From Mesonia aestuariivivens (GTDB lineage: Bacteria; Bacteroidota; Bacteroidia; Flavobacteriales; Flavobacteriaceae): a stretch of 64,000 nt of DNA. Under the pieces are notes generated by a model, which was not told where the DNA came from, ran no database searches, and worked only from the letters and a program-made list of their open reading frames with translations. This document shows, piece after piece, positions 1 to 8,867 of this stretch (position 1 is its first letter; each line of letters starts with the position of its first letter). A program made the translations under genes and the position numbers. Where the stretch lies: contig NZ_JAHWDF010000007.1 of the NCBI RefSeq assembly GCF_019311235.1, forward strand, positions 62,001-126,000, given 5' to 3'.

Positions 1-542
1 AGGTTTGCACCCTCCATTTCAAAATTCTTATAAATAAGTTCTATAACTCTTTGTTGTTGAGCTGGCAGTTCTTGATTTTGAGATTGATCGTAAACATTCT
101 TAATACGTTGAAAAAGTTGTTTATTCTGAGAAATTTTTGAACGATATTTAGAAATTTCAGGAGCTAATTCTTGCTGAATTATTCTAAACTCTTCACTAGA
201 AATATTACTGCTATAAATACCGTAATATGTAAAAACCCGGTCTAAATCTTTCCCGGCCTTTTCCATAGCCACAATTGTATTTTGAAAATTAGGTTCACTA
301 TTTTGATTAGCAATCTTTTTAATTTCTTGCAAATGCAACTGCATTGCTTTTTCAATGGCAGGTTTTAAATCTGAAAGCTCCATTTTATCAAACGCAGGCA
401 CTCCTCCATAATTACCAGACCACTTTCTTAAGAATATATTTTCTTGATGATTACTTTCTTGCATTTTACTTTCGTTTTGCTTTTTGGCACAGCTTATGAT
501 TAATAATAAACATATCACTGATAAAAATATTCTCTTTTTCAT
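1..542 (-). CDS. dcp: Peptidyl-dipeptidase, M3 family (Dcp-like), 5' part only
   Basis: This is a 180-codon N-terminal fragment that starts at the ATG at 542 and runs off the left edge of the window without a stop. It opens with a lipoprotein signal (MKKRIFLSVICLLLIISC, lipid-accepting Cys18). The text around WSGNYGGVPAFDKM, followed by PAIEKAM and NTIVAMEKAG, is the typical N-terminal helical region of flavobacterial Dcp/oligopeptidase A relatives, which release dipeptides from the C-termini of peptides. The HExxH zinc site would lie outside the window, so activity cannot be judged. It is divergent from the light-signalling operon across about 160 bp. The family call rests on remembered N-terminal pattern only; the lipoprotein signal is seen directly. 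Confidence 0.72.
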   Translation of the reverse strand, partial: MKKRIFLSVICLLLIISCAKKQNESKMQESNHQENIFLRKWSGNYGGVPAFDKMELSDLKPAIEKAMQLHLQEIKKIANQNSEPNFQNTIVAMEKAGKDLDRVFTYYGIYSSNISSEEFRIIQQELAPEISKYRSKISQNKQLFQRIKNVYDQSQNQELPAQQQRVIELIYKNFEMEGAN

Positions 543-702
543 TACTTTAATGGGATAACACTCATTTTTTATTAAGAAAATCTTAAAAATCTAAATGAGT
601 TATTAATATAATTATTTAGGTTATAAATCTAAATAATAATTTTATTATTTTTACAACAATCATTTTCAAAATCGACCATTAATCTAGCGATTCAGTGCAA
701 AG

Positions 703-3700
703 ATGACAAAAACAAAAAAAAATCAAGTTATAGATAACCAAAAAAATAAATCTTACCAATCCCGATTAATTGCAGTTGGAGCTAGCGCAGGAGGCTTAGA
801 AGCTTTAAAATCTTTTTTTAGTAACTTACCTGATAACGATATTAACTCTTATATTGTTATTCAACATCTATCGCCAGATTACAAAAGTATGATGGCAGAA
901 CTTTTGTCTAAAACTGCAAAATTACCAATTGAAGAAATTCACGATAATTCTACAGTTGAACCTGGTAAAATATATCTTATTCCTCCAATTAATAATCTTA
1001 CTATAGAGGATGGAATATTACATTTAACAGAAAAACCTAAAAATCAAAAATTAAATCTTCCTATAGACATTTTTTTAGACTCTCTTGCAGATTATAAAAA
1101 AGATCAAGCTATTGCTTTAATTTTAAGCGGAACTGGTAGCGATGGTACACGAGGTATTAAAGCCATAAAAGAGAATGATGGGATGGTAATGGTACAAGAC
1201 CCGCGAGAAGCCAAATTTGACGGAATGCCTAAAAGCGCCATTAATTCTGGTATGGTAGATTATATTTTACCTGTAGAAGAAATGGGAGTTGAAATACATA
1301 GTTATATAAAAGCTGATATATCATTTAGCAGTCATGGAGATTTAGAAAGTTATGATGAAAAAGTTTTATCTAAAATACTCAACTATATAGACGAAAATAC
1401 AGGTTTAGATTTTAGAGAATATAAAACTTCTACCTTAGCAAGAAGAATAACTCGACGAGTGAATGTTTGTAAATGTAAAACGCTCAAAGAATACTACCAT
1501 TATTTACAAACTAACCCTGATGAAGTTTCTGTTTTATTTAAAGAGTTTTTAATAGGAGTAACCAAATTTTATAGAGACCCACGTGTGTGGCAAATCTTAA
1601 AAGAAGATATTATCCCTGAATTAATAGAAACTAAAGAAGATGGCGAAATTCTTAAAATATGGGATGTTGCTTGTAGTACTGGTGAAGAAGCTTATTCTTT
1701 AGCCATTTATATTTATGAAGAAATACAGCGACAAAATAAAAAAATAGAAGTTAAAATTTTCGCTACTGATATAGCTAAACAACATTTAGAAATTGGTGGT
1801 AATGGTATGTATTCTGAAAGTATGATAGCCGATATTGATAGTCAACTTTTAAATAGATATTTTATAAAAAAACCAGAAGGCTATCAAGTTATAGAGAAAA
1901 TACGCAGAATGGTTATTTTTTCACAGCATAATATTATTAAAAACCCACCTTTTAGTAATATGGATATGGTTTTCTGTAGAAACTTGCTCATTTATTTTCA
2001 ACAAAGTATTCAGAAAAAAGCATTAAATGTTTTACATTATTCATTAAAAGAAAAAGGGTTTTTAATTTTAGGTACTAGCGAAACGGTTAATTCACACCGA
2101 GAAAATTTTGAAGAAATAAGTCGAAAATGGAAAATATACCGAAATATATTACCTAGAAAAAGACTAAACAGCACCAATTTAAAGCCTAATTCTAAAATGA
2201 ATGTAGCTGAAAAGCGAAGTAAAAGAACCGAATCTAAAAGCTCTAATCCCCTTCAAAAATTCACCTCTGAGCTTAATGAGGCTATCTTAGATCAATTTGG
2301 TGGCGCAAGTGTATTTATAGATGAAGATACAAATATTTTAGAAGCAGTAGGTGAATTTAGAAAATATGCAAACCTGCCAGTAAAAGGTTTTACCACGAAA
2401 TTAAATGAAATGCTCGATGTGCATCTACAGCACATTTTGCAATCTTGTGTAAAAAAAGCAAAAAAAGACAATCAAAAAATAATATACAGAAATGCTACTT
2501 ATACACATTTAAAAGAAAAAAAAGCATTAGACCTAATTGTAAAACCATTTATACAGCATAATTTAGATGGTGAAATTAATTATGTAATCACTTTCTTAGA
2601 AAAAAACATTGATTTACGTGATATTGAAGAGTCAGAAAAAATCACTCTAGATTCTCGAACACAAGAATATATTCTCGATTTAGAAAATGAACTGAAGAGA
2701 ACCAAAGAAGAATTACATACTTCGATGGAAGAAATTGAAACCAGTAACGAAGAATTACAAAATGCGAACGAAGAATTATTAGCTTCTAACGAAGAATTGC
2801 AAAGCACTAACGAAGAATTACAAAGCGTAAACGAAGAAATTAATACGGTAAATGCAGAAAACATTCAAAAAATGGATGATTTATCTGAATTAAATGCCGA
2901 CATGAATAATATTCTAGAAAGCACCGATATTGGTGTAATTTTCTTAGATAGTCAACTAAGAATTAGAAAGTTTACCCCTGCTATTAAAAAACACTTTAGT
3001 TTAATAAACTCAGATACCGGAAGACCTATAGATAATTTTGTAACAAATTTTGGCAAAAACAGAGGTCGTGGTCTTGTTTCTAGATGTAAAAAATCTATGG
3101 AAACTGGTAAAACTTTAGAACGAAATATAGTCTCTAAAGAAGGTAGAAATTATTTAAGAAGAATTTCTCCTTTTATAGATTCTCAAAACAATATCGACGG
3201 AGTAGTAATTACCTTTGTAGACATAGAATCTTTACAAAGAGCTAAAGATAAATTAGTAGCCAGCGAAAAAAGGTTTAAATCTTTTTACGAAGAAGATCCA
3301 GTCATGCATTTTAGTATAGACCCTAACACTTCAGAAATTCTACAATGTAATGAAGAAGCGATTTTAAGATTAGGCTATGATGAAAAAGAAGAAATAATAG
3401 GTAGACCTATTTACGATTTATACGATGATAAAACGAAACTTAAAGTAGTTCAATTTAATAAAGTTTTAAAAGAAGAAGGAGAATTAAAACATATAGAAAT
3501 GGAAATGCTCACCAAAAAAGGTGAAAAAGTTCCCATTATTCTTTATTCTAATATAGAATATAACGAGAAAAAAGAAATTGTAACCAACCGTCTTACTTGC
3601 GTAGATGTATCTGAACTTAAAACCGTACAAGAAAAGCTTAAAGAGCAAAAAGCAGATTTACAAAGAGCTAATAAAGATTTAGAACAATTTGTTTCTATAT

Positions 3701-4335
3701 GCTCTCACGATTTACAAGAACCGCTAGCCACAATTAAATTTGGTAGTGATGTTTTAGGTAAACTTTATGCAGATAAATTAGACGATAAAGGAAAAAGTTA
3801 TATCTCTTATATAGATGAAGCTTCAGATAGATTAGCTAACCAAATTAAAGATTTATTAGAACACTCTAGAATTGGTAGAAATACTAAGAAAACATTAGTA
3901 GACACTAAAGAGTTAGCAGAAGTGGTAAGGTACGATCTTACTAAAAGAATAAAAGATACCCAAGCTAAAATAAGCATTGGTTCTTTACCAAAAATTAAAG
4001 CCTACAAAGTAGAGCTTAGGTTGCTTTTACAAAACTTAATGAGCAATGCTTTAAAGTATGTAGATAAAAACAGAAAACCAGAAATTAGAATATCTGCATA
4101 TCCCCAAGATGATTATTGGGTATTCTCTGTTATGGATAATGGTATTGGAATTTCTGAAGAAGATCAAAAAAATATATTTACTATTTTTAGTCGTGTTCCT
4201 ACTGAAGATAAATATGAAGGAACAGGGGTTGGACTGGCTCACGTAGAAAAAATTGTACAATTACATGAAGGTAGTATTTGGGTAGACTCTCAAAAAGGAG
4301 TTGGAAGTACTTTTTACTTTAAAATTAAAGCCTAA
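703..4335 (+). CDS. CheB-CheR-PAS-PAS histidine kinase
   Basis: This 1210-residue signalling protein joins chemotaxis-type modules to a kinase. Residues about 20-205 are a CheB methylesterase domain with the triad in place (Ser28 in GASAGG, His55 in QHLSP, Asp147 in GTGSDGT). Residues about 218-480 are a CheR methyltransferase domain (DVACSTGEEAYS, then FCRNLLIYF). A long coiled coil of NEEL heptads follows, then two PAS-like regions. The C-terminus is a HisKA/HATPase pair: phospho-His1002 in SHDLQEP, N box NALKYV, G boxes DNGIGI and GTGVGLA. There is no receiver domain, signal peptide or membrane segment, so it is cytosolic. It lies 3 bp upstream of the phytochrome gene and is probably cotranscribed with it. 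No MCP, CheA or flagellar genes are in view, so a role in motility is not supported here. Confidence 0.9.
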   Translation: MTKTKKNQVIDNQKNKSYQSRLIAVGASAGGLEALKSFFSNLPDNDINSYIVIQHLSPDYKSMMAELLSKTAKLPIEEIHDNSTVEPGKIYLIPPINNLTIEDGILHLTEKPKNQKLNLPIDIFLDSLADYKKDQAIALILSGTGSDGTRGIKAIKENDGMVMVQDPREAKFDGMPKSAINSGMVDYILPVEEMGVEIHSYIKADISFSSHGDLESYDEKVLSKILNYIDENTGLDFREYKTSTLARRITRRVNVCKCKTLKEYYHYLQTNPDEVSVLFKEFLIGVTKFYRDPRVWQILKEDIIPELIETKEDGEILKIWDVACSTGEEAYSLAIYIYEEIQRQNKKIEVKIFATDIAKQHLEIGGNGMYSESMIADIDSQLLNRYFIKKPEGYQVIEKIRRMVIFSQHNIIKNPPFSNMDMVFCRNLLIYFQQSIQKKALNVLHYSLKEKGFLILGTSETVNSHRENFEEISRKWKIYRNILPRKRLNSTNLKPNSKMNVAEKRSKRTESKSSNPLQKFTSELNEAILDQFGGASVFIDEDTNILEAVGEFRKYANLPVKGFTTKLNEMLDVHLQHILQSCVKKAKKDNQKIIYRNATYTHLKEKKALDLIVKPFIQHNLDGEINYVITFLEKNIDLRDIEESEKITLDSRTQEYILDLENELKRTKEELHTSMEEIETSNEELQNANEELLASNEELQSTNEELQSVNEEINTVNAENIQKMDDLSELNADMNNILESTDIGVIFLDSQLRIRKFTPAIKKHFSLINSDTGRPIDNFVTNFGKNRGRGLVSRCKKSMETGKTLERNIVSKEGRNYLRRISPFIDSQNNIDGVVITFVDIESLQRAKDKLVASEKRFKSFYEEDPVMHFSIDPNTSEILQCNEEAILRLGYDEKEEIIGRPIYDLYDDKTKLKVVQFNKVLKEEGELKHIEMEMLTKKGEKVPIILYSNIEYNEKKEIVTNRLTCVDVSELKTVQEKLKEQKADLQRANKDLEQFVSICSHDLQEPLATIKFGSDVLGKLYADKLDDKGKSYISYIDEASDRLANQIKDLLEHSRIGRNTKKTLVDTKELAEVVRYDLTKRIKDTQAKISIGSLPKIKAYKVELRLLLQNLMSNALKYVDKNRKPEIRISAYPQDDYWVFSVMDNGIGISEEDQKNIFTIFSRVPTEDKYEGTGVGLAHVEKIVQLHEGSIWVDSQKGVGSTFYFKIKA
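2725..2850 (+). repeat. In-frame 21-bp heptad repeats in the CheB-CheR kinase
   Basis: Six tandem units of 21 bp encode the heptads MEEIETS, NEELQNA, NEELLAS, NEELQST, NEELQSV and NEEINTV. The last five units share the DNA start AACGAAGAA. The pattern makes a rigid parallel coiled coil between the methyltransferase part and the PAS sensors. The same motif is a hallmark of this protein class, so it is a structural element and not a mobile repeat. Confidence 0.85.
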
Positions 4336-4338
4336 TTA

Positions 4339-6558
4339 ATGAAGCTTTCCTCTCAAAAAAACGATACAGTTACTATGACTAACTGCGATAGAGAGCCTAT
4401 TCATGTGATTGAAAAAGCACAGCAACACGGGGTGATTATTGTGGTGAATACTCATACACAAAAAGTATTGCAAGCAAGTGAGAATTGTATAACTATATTA
4501 GGCAAAAATACCAAAGAAATTGTAGATCAAGAGTTAGAAAAAACAGTCTCTAATACTATCGCAAAAGATCTTTTTGATAAGATTAATAAAAAAGAAACAC
4601 TTTACCCATATCACGCTCAATTTAGCGGAGAAAAATACTTACTTATTCCTCATATTTCAGAAACCAATCAACTCATTATAGACATTGAGCCTCTGGGGAA
4701 AAATATAGATCCTATTTTATTTCAAGAAGAATTAACAAAAATCCTAAAAGAAATAAAAGATACAGATCCTATTGAAGAAATGTGCAATCAAGCCGCATTA
4801 CTCATTAAAAATTTATATGGTTACGACCGTGTAATGATGTATCGGTTTGATGAACAGTGGAATGGTGAAGTTGTCGCTGAAGCTCGTGAAAAAGAATTAG
4901 AAAGTTGGCTAGGTTTACATTATCCTGCCACAGATATTCCTGAACCAGCTAGAAAAATTTTTTTTAAACAAGGGGTTAGAATGATTTGCGATGTAAACCA
5001 CCACCCCGCTGCCCTTCTACCTAATTTAGATGAAAAAATAAATTTATCTAAAAGTGAATTAAGAGGTGTTTCCCCTATTCATATTGAATATTTAAAAAAT
5101 ATGAACGTAGGTGCGTCTTTAACTGTTGCTATTATTTTAAATGGAAAACTCTGGGGTTTAATAGCTTGCCATCATTACAGTACAAAATTTATTAATTACC
5201 ATCAACGCCAATCTTGCAAATTTCTTGCACAAGTATTTTCAAATAAATTAGCATTAAGAACAAGCAATAATTTTTTAGATAAGATACATTTATCTGAAAA
5301 AATTAGAAAAGAATTAATACTTCAGCTAGATTATATTTCTAATTTCGATCAAGCTTTAAGCCTTTACAAGCCAAACTTCACTGATATTATAGAATCTACC
5401 GGAGGTGCTATATATAATAATGAAAAACTTACATTAGTTGGAAAAACACCTACAGAAAAACAAGTGCTAAAAATAATATCTAAGGTGCTTAGTAATACTG
5501 AAGAAAATGTTTTCTATACCCAACAACTTACAAAGTATTACGCTAAAGCTTCTAAATTTGCAGAAAAAGCATCTGGTGTTTTAAGTATTAGAATCGGTAA
5601 TGAAGAAAATTACCTTATTTGGTTTAGACCCGAAGAATCTACTACGATAACTTGGGGAGGAAATCCTAAAAAAAATGGGAGTATAAAAGATGGGGTAGAA
5701 TATTTACACCCAAGAAAATCTTTTGAAAAATGGACAGAAAAAATTTCAGGTATTGCAAAACCTTGGAAAAACTATGATGTTGAAGCTGCTTCAAACCTCA
5801 AAGAAAGTATCACTCATATTTTAGTAAAAAAACAAAAAGATCAAATAAAAGAACTTAATGAAAGTCTGCTAGATGTAAATAAGGAATTAGAAACTTTTAG
5901 CTACAGTGTTTCTCACGATTTAAAAGCACCTCTTAGAGGAATTGAAGGTTATACTAGAATTCTTATTCAAAAATACTTTGATAAGCTAGATGAATTTGGA
6001 CAGAATGCCTTAAAAACAATTCTTTCTTCTGCGGAAGAAATGGACCTTTTGATTGAAGATATTTTAACCTATTCTAAAGTAGGTCAAAATAAACTTAACA
6101 TCACTAATTACAATCCCAAACATCAAATAGAAAATATTATAGCTTCACAAAACATTAAATTAGAATACCCTAATATCCAAATTGATATCGCAGATAACTT
6201 ACCCAATATTATAGGTGATAAACGAATGCTATTGCAAGTATTTTCAAATTTAATAAGCAATGCAGTGAAGTATTCTTCAAAAGAAAAAAACCCGAAAATT
6301 GAAATTGGATTTTATATTCATGATAAAAATACAATCTATTATATAAAAGACAACGGCATAGGCTTTAAAGATGATTTTAAAAATAAAATTTTTGACGTAT
6401 TTTCACGCTTTGTTAATGGAAGCGAATTTAAAGGATCTGGCATAGGATTAGCTACAGTAAAGAAAGCTGTAGAAAAGCACCAAGGAAAAATTTGGGCAGA
6501 ATCAATTTTAGGTAAAGGAGCCACATTCTACTTTTATGTTTCGGTAAGCGAAAAATAA
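4339..6558 (+). CDS. bphP: Bacteriophytochrome histidine kinase
   Basis: This is a 739-residue red/far-red light sensor kinase with the standard order PAS-GAF-PHY-HisKA-HATPase. The biliverdin-binding Cys16 sits in TNCDREPIH, ahead of the PAS domain, as in bacterial phytochromes. In the GAF domain (about 135-305) I see PATDIP at 196-201 with the key Asp199, and the chromophore-contacting His248 (SPIHIEYLKN) and His278 (IACHHYS). The PHY tongue carries PRKSF at 458-462. The kinase part has phospho-His526 in SHDLKAP, N box NAVKYS, and DNGIGF and GSGIGLA G boxes. It has no receiver domain; the next gene probably supplies the partner. The heme oxygenase two genes downstream would make biliverdin, so all parts of a working photoreceptor are present. 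Confidence 0.95.
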   Translation: MKLSSQKNDTVTMTNCDREPIHVIEKAQQHGVIIVVNTHTQKVLQASENCITILGKNTKEIVDQELEKTVSNTIAKDLFDKINKKETLYPYHAQFSGEKYLLIPHISETNQLIIDIEPLGKNIDPILFQEELTKILKEIKDTDPIEEMCNQAALLIKNLYGYDRVMMYRFDEQWNGEVVAEAREKELESWLGLHYPATDIPEPARKIFFKQGVRMICDVNHHPAALLPNLDEKINLSKSELRGVSPIHIEYLKNMNVGASLTVAIILNGKLWGLIACHHYSTKFINYHQRQSCKFLAQVFSNKLALRTSNNFLDKIHLSEKIRKELILQLDYISNFDQALSLYKPNFTDIIESTGGAIYNNEKLTLVGKTPTEKQVLKIISKVLSNTEENVFYTQQLTKYYAKASKFAEKASGVLSIRIGNEENYLIWFRPEESTTITWGGNPKKNGSIKDGVEYLHPRKSFEKWTEKISGIAKPWKNYDVEAASNLKESITHILVKKQKDQIKELNESLLDVNKELETFSYSVSHDLKAPLRGIEGYTRILIQKYFDKLDEFGQNALKTILSSAEEMDLLIEDILTYSKVGQNKLNITNYNPKHQIENIIASQNIKLEYPNIQIDIADNLPNIIGDKRMLLQVFSNLISNAVKYSSKEKNPKIEIGFYIHDKNTIYYIKDNGIGFKDDFKNKIFDVFSRFVNGSEFKGSGIGLATVKKAVEKHQGKIWAESILGKGATFYFYVSVSEK

Positions 6559-6577
6559 TTTTGCATTAAAAAAAACT

Positions 6578-7144
6578 ATGATCACCACAAAACTAAGAAT
6601 CTTATTAGTAGAAGACTATAAAACAGATGCTGAACTTATTGAAATGCAAATTCAGCAAATAGTACAAAATTACGAGATTAACCTAGTAGACAATTTAGAA
6701 GATTTTAAAAATGAACTTCAAAACTTTGTGCCAGATGTAATTCTATCTGATTATAACTTACCTACGTGTAATGGTCTTGACATTTTGCAATTTGCACAAC
6801 GTTACGATGAGTCTATTCCGTTTATTTTTATAACCGGCACCATAGATGATGATGAGATTGCTGCCAATACAATTTTGTCTGGAGCCTCAGGTTTTATATT
6901 GAAAAAACATATGATTAATTTAGCTGAAAAGCTAAAACCATTATTTAAAAAAGTGGTTTTTAATATGATTCAAAAAGAAGAGCTTAGAGAAAAAGTAAGA
7001 AAAAATAAAATTGCGGTCAATCAAATTTATGATTATTTAGATAAAATTCAGAGTGAGAATAATGAACAACATTTAAATATTAATGAAATTAGAAAAAATA
7101 TAGATTTTATCAAACCTTTTAAAGAAGAAGACGATGCTGAATAA
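6578..7144 (+). CDS. Single-domain response regulator
   Basis: This 188-residue protein has a receiver domain at about 6-125 and no recognisable output domain. The acidic pair Glu12/Asp13, phospho-acceptor Asp58 (ILSDYNLP), the Thr of FITGT and the Lys of ILKKH are all present. The remaining about 60 residues are charged and helical. It starts 19 bp after the phytochrome gene and overlaps the heme oxygenase gene by 11 bp. By analogy with Rcp-type regulators next to phytochromes it is the likely phosphate acceptor from BphP, and possibly from the CheB-CheR kinase too. The downstream target cannot be read from the window. Confidence 0.88.
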   Translation: MITTKLRILLVEDYKTDAELIEMQIQQIVQNYEINLVDNLEDFKNELQNFVPDVILSDYNLPTCNGLDILQFAQRYDESIPFIFITGTIDDDEIAANTILSGASGFILKKHMINLAEKLKPLFKKVVFNMIQKEELREKVRKNKIAVNQIYDYLDKIQSENNEQHLNINEIRKNIDFIKPFKEEDDAE

Positions 7145-7679
7145 ATTTAGAGAAGCCACACATCAGTTACATAAAGATATTGAAAGTGAAAATTTAGCTG
7201 AATTAATTATGCAGCATAATATTACTTTAGAAGAATATAAAAAACTATTACTTCAAAATTATATAGCTTATTACGTTACAGAACGAGCTATTCAGCAACA
7301 ATTACCTACCTACACTTCAGATAAATCTGAAAATTTAGCCAAAGATTTAGCTCAATTAGGAGTAAAAATAGAAAATTCTAATAAATTTATCCAACAATAC
7401 CAACTCAACTCTCCAGCAGAAGCTTGGGGTGCGTGGTATGTAGTTGAAGGTTCATCTTTAGGAGGAATGATGATTGCAAAAAATATTAAAGAATGTGATG
7501 AACTAGCTGCTATAGAAAATCATCATTTTTTTAACGGAAAAAGACAAAGTGTTGATGGTTGGCGCCAATTTACTAAAGATTTAAAACATCAAGAATTTTC
7601 TAAAAGCGAAGAGAATGAAGCTATACAAAAAGCTAAAGACACTTTTATTTTCTTTGGTAATGTGTTTAAAGAAGTTTAA
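7134..7679 (+). CDS. bphO: Heme oxygenase, bacteriophytochrome-associated
   Basis: This 181-residue soluble protein is of the biliverdin-producing heme oxygenase family. The proximal heme ligand is His13 in the ATxxxHxxxE pattern near the N-terminus. The glycine-rich distal helix is seen in EGSSLGGMM, followed by the aromatic end typical of the family. It would open heme to biliverdin, CO and iron; biliverdin is the chromophore of the phytochrome encoded just upstream. The ATG lies inside the last codons of the response regulator (11-bp overlap), so the two are translationally coupled. Its stop is only 1 bp from the stop of the convergent SDR gene that closes the pectin operon. Confidence 0.9.
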   Translation: MLNKFREATHQLHKDIESENLAELIMQHNITLEEYKKLLLQNYIAYYVTERAIQQQLPTYTSDKSENLAKDLAQLGVKIENSNKFIQQYQLNSPAEAWGAWYVVEGSSLGGMMIAKNIKECDELAAIENHHFFNGKRQSVDGWRQFTKDLKHQEFSKSEENEAIQKAKDTFIFFGNVFKEV

Positions 7680-7680
7680 A

Positions 7681-8487
7681 TCAAACTCCGCTAAAAGCAC
7701 CAAAACCACCATCTACTGGAATAATTACACCCGTAACAAAAGAAGATTCATCACTCGCTAACCAATTAGCTAATCCTTGTAATTCTTCTGGTTTTCCAAA
7801 ACGCTTCATGGGAGTTTGATTCACGATGGTTTGCCCACGTTGCGTTAAACTTCCATCTTTATTTAATAGTAAACTTTTGTTTTGTTTACCTATAAAAAAA
7901 CCCGGTGCAATTGCATTTACACGAATACCGTCTCCATATTTATGATTCATTTCAACAGCTAACCACTTTGTGAAGTTATCTACTGCTGCCTTTGCTGCAG
8001 AATACCCTAATACTCGGGTTAAAGCTTGTTGGGCAGCCATAGAAGAAATATTAATAATGCTTCCTTTTTTTTGATTAACCATTTCTTTAGCAAATACCAA
8101 TGTAGGTAGTAAGGTTCCTTTAAAATTAAGGTGATTTACTTTATCAAAATCATCTAAATTTAAGTCGAAAAGCTCTTGTTCTGGAGTAATTACTGCTCCT
8201 TTTATATTACCACCAGCTGCATTTACTAAAATATCAATCTGTCCATATTCTTTTAGTATATTTTCTTTACAAACTTCTAATTCTTCTCGATTAAGAACAT
8301 CGGCTATTATAGAAAACGCTTTGCCTCCTAAAGTTTCTATTTCTTCTACTTTTTTAACAACGGTTGATTGAGTTCTTCCTAAAATACCAACCTTAGCACC
8401 TTCAGCCGCTAGACCTATAGCAATAGCTCCTCCTAAAACTCCGTTTCCACCAGTAACAATAGCAACTTTACTTTCTAATTTCTTCAT
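7681..8487 (-). CDS. uxuB: SDR oxidoreductase, probable D-mannonate (fructuronate) oxidoreductase
   Basis: This 268-residue short-chain dehydrogenase has the TGGNGVLG nucleotide motif near residue 12, NAAGG, catalytic Ser in NISSMAA and YSAAK. It ends in VDGGFGAFSGV, which I recall as characteristic of the SDR-type UxuB found in Bacillus and Bacteroidota, which interconverts fructuronate and mannonate. It is the last gene of the long pectin operon, downstream of KdgF. It differs from the KduD SDR at 43.8-44.6 kb in length and C-terminus, so it is not a simple duplicate. No mannonate dehydratase (UxuA) is present here. A different uronate-derived substrate is possible, so the class is firmer than the substrate. 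Confidence 0.7.
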   Translation of the reverse strand: MKKLESKVAIVTGGNGVLGGAIAIGLAAEGAKVGILGRTQSTVVKKVEEIETLGGKAFSIIADVLNREELEVCKENILKEYGQIDILVNAAGGNIKGAVITPEQELFDLNLDDFDKVNHLNFKGTLLPTLVFAKEMVNQKKGSIINISSMAAQQALTRVLGYSAAKAAVDNFTKWLAVEMNHKYGDGIRVNAIAPGFFIGKQNKSLLLNKDGSLTQRGQTIVNQTPMKRFGKPEELQGLANWLASDESSFVTGVIIPVDGGFGAFSGV

Positions 8488-8513
8488 TATATATTGAATA
8501 AAAAAAAAGATGA

Positions 8514-8867
8514 TTAATAATCATCTTCTTCATTTAAAAAATCTTCTCTAATCGGATTAAATACATCGATGAGCACCCCTGCTTCTAGACATTCGGCTCC
8601 GTGTTCTGTATTTGGAGATACAAAAAAACCGTCACCTTGCTCTAGAATTTTTTCATCGCCATTTATAATAATTTTAAACTTACCTGATGCGACATAAGAA
8701 CCCTGTGAATGAAAATGATCATGCAATGCTCCTACAGCTCCTTTTTCAAACTTCACTTTTACAAGCATTAATTCAGGATTATAGCCAATAAATTTACGGG
8801 TAATTCCTTCGGCTGCATATTCCCATTTACTTTCATTGTCTTTGAAAAAAATTGGTGGTGTGTACAT
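8514..8867 (-). CDS. kdgF: Cupin, KdgF-type unsaturated uronate linearising enzyme
   Basis: This is a 117-residue single-domain cupin. The metal-binding set is visible in HDHFHSQGSYV and the later His of PNTEHG, and the C-terminus reads IDVFNPIREDFL, the KdgF signature. KdgF converts the 4,5-unsaturated monouronates released by lyases and GH105 enzymes into the open-chain 5-keto-4-deoxyuronate used by KduI. There is no signal peptide, so it acts in the cytoplasm. Its ATG overlaps the stop codon of the upstream CE12 gene (TAATG), indicating cotranslation. It links the outer-membrane enzymes of this operon to the KduI/KduD genes further along. Confidence 0.85.
   Translation of the reverse strand: MYTPPIFFKDNESKWEYAAEGITRKFIGYNPELMLVKVKFEKGAVGALHDHFHSQGSYVASGKFKIIINGDEKILEQGDGFFVSPNTEHGAECLEAGVLIDVFNPIREDFLNEEDDY

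Noticed and set aside
2580-2864. A 94-codon open frame on the minus strand inside the CheB-CheR kinase
   Set aside because: It is the antisense of the NEEL repeats; its Ser/Asn-Leu-rich sequence simply mirrors the heptads and has no independent support.
703-4335. Chemotaxis locus
   Set aside because: CheB and CheR domains are present, but no CheA, CheW, CheY-like flagellar switch partner or MCP is near; the neighbours point to light signalling.
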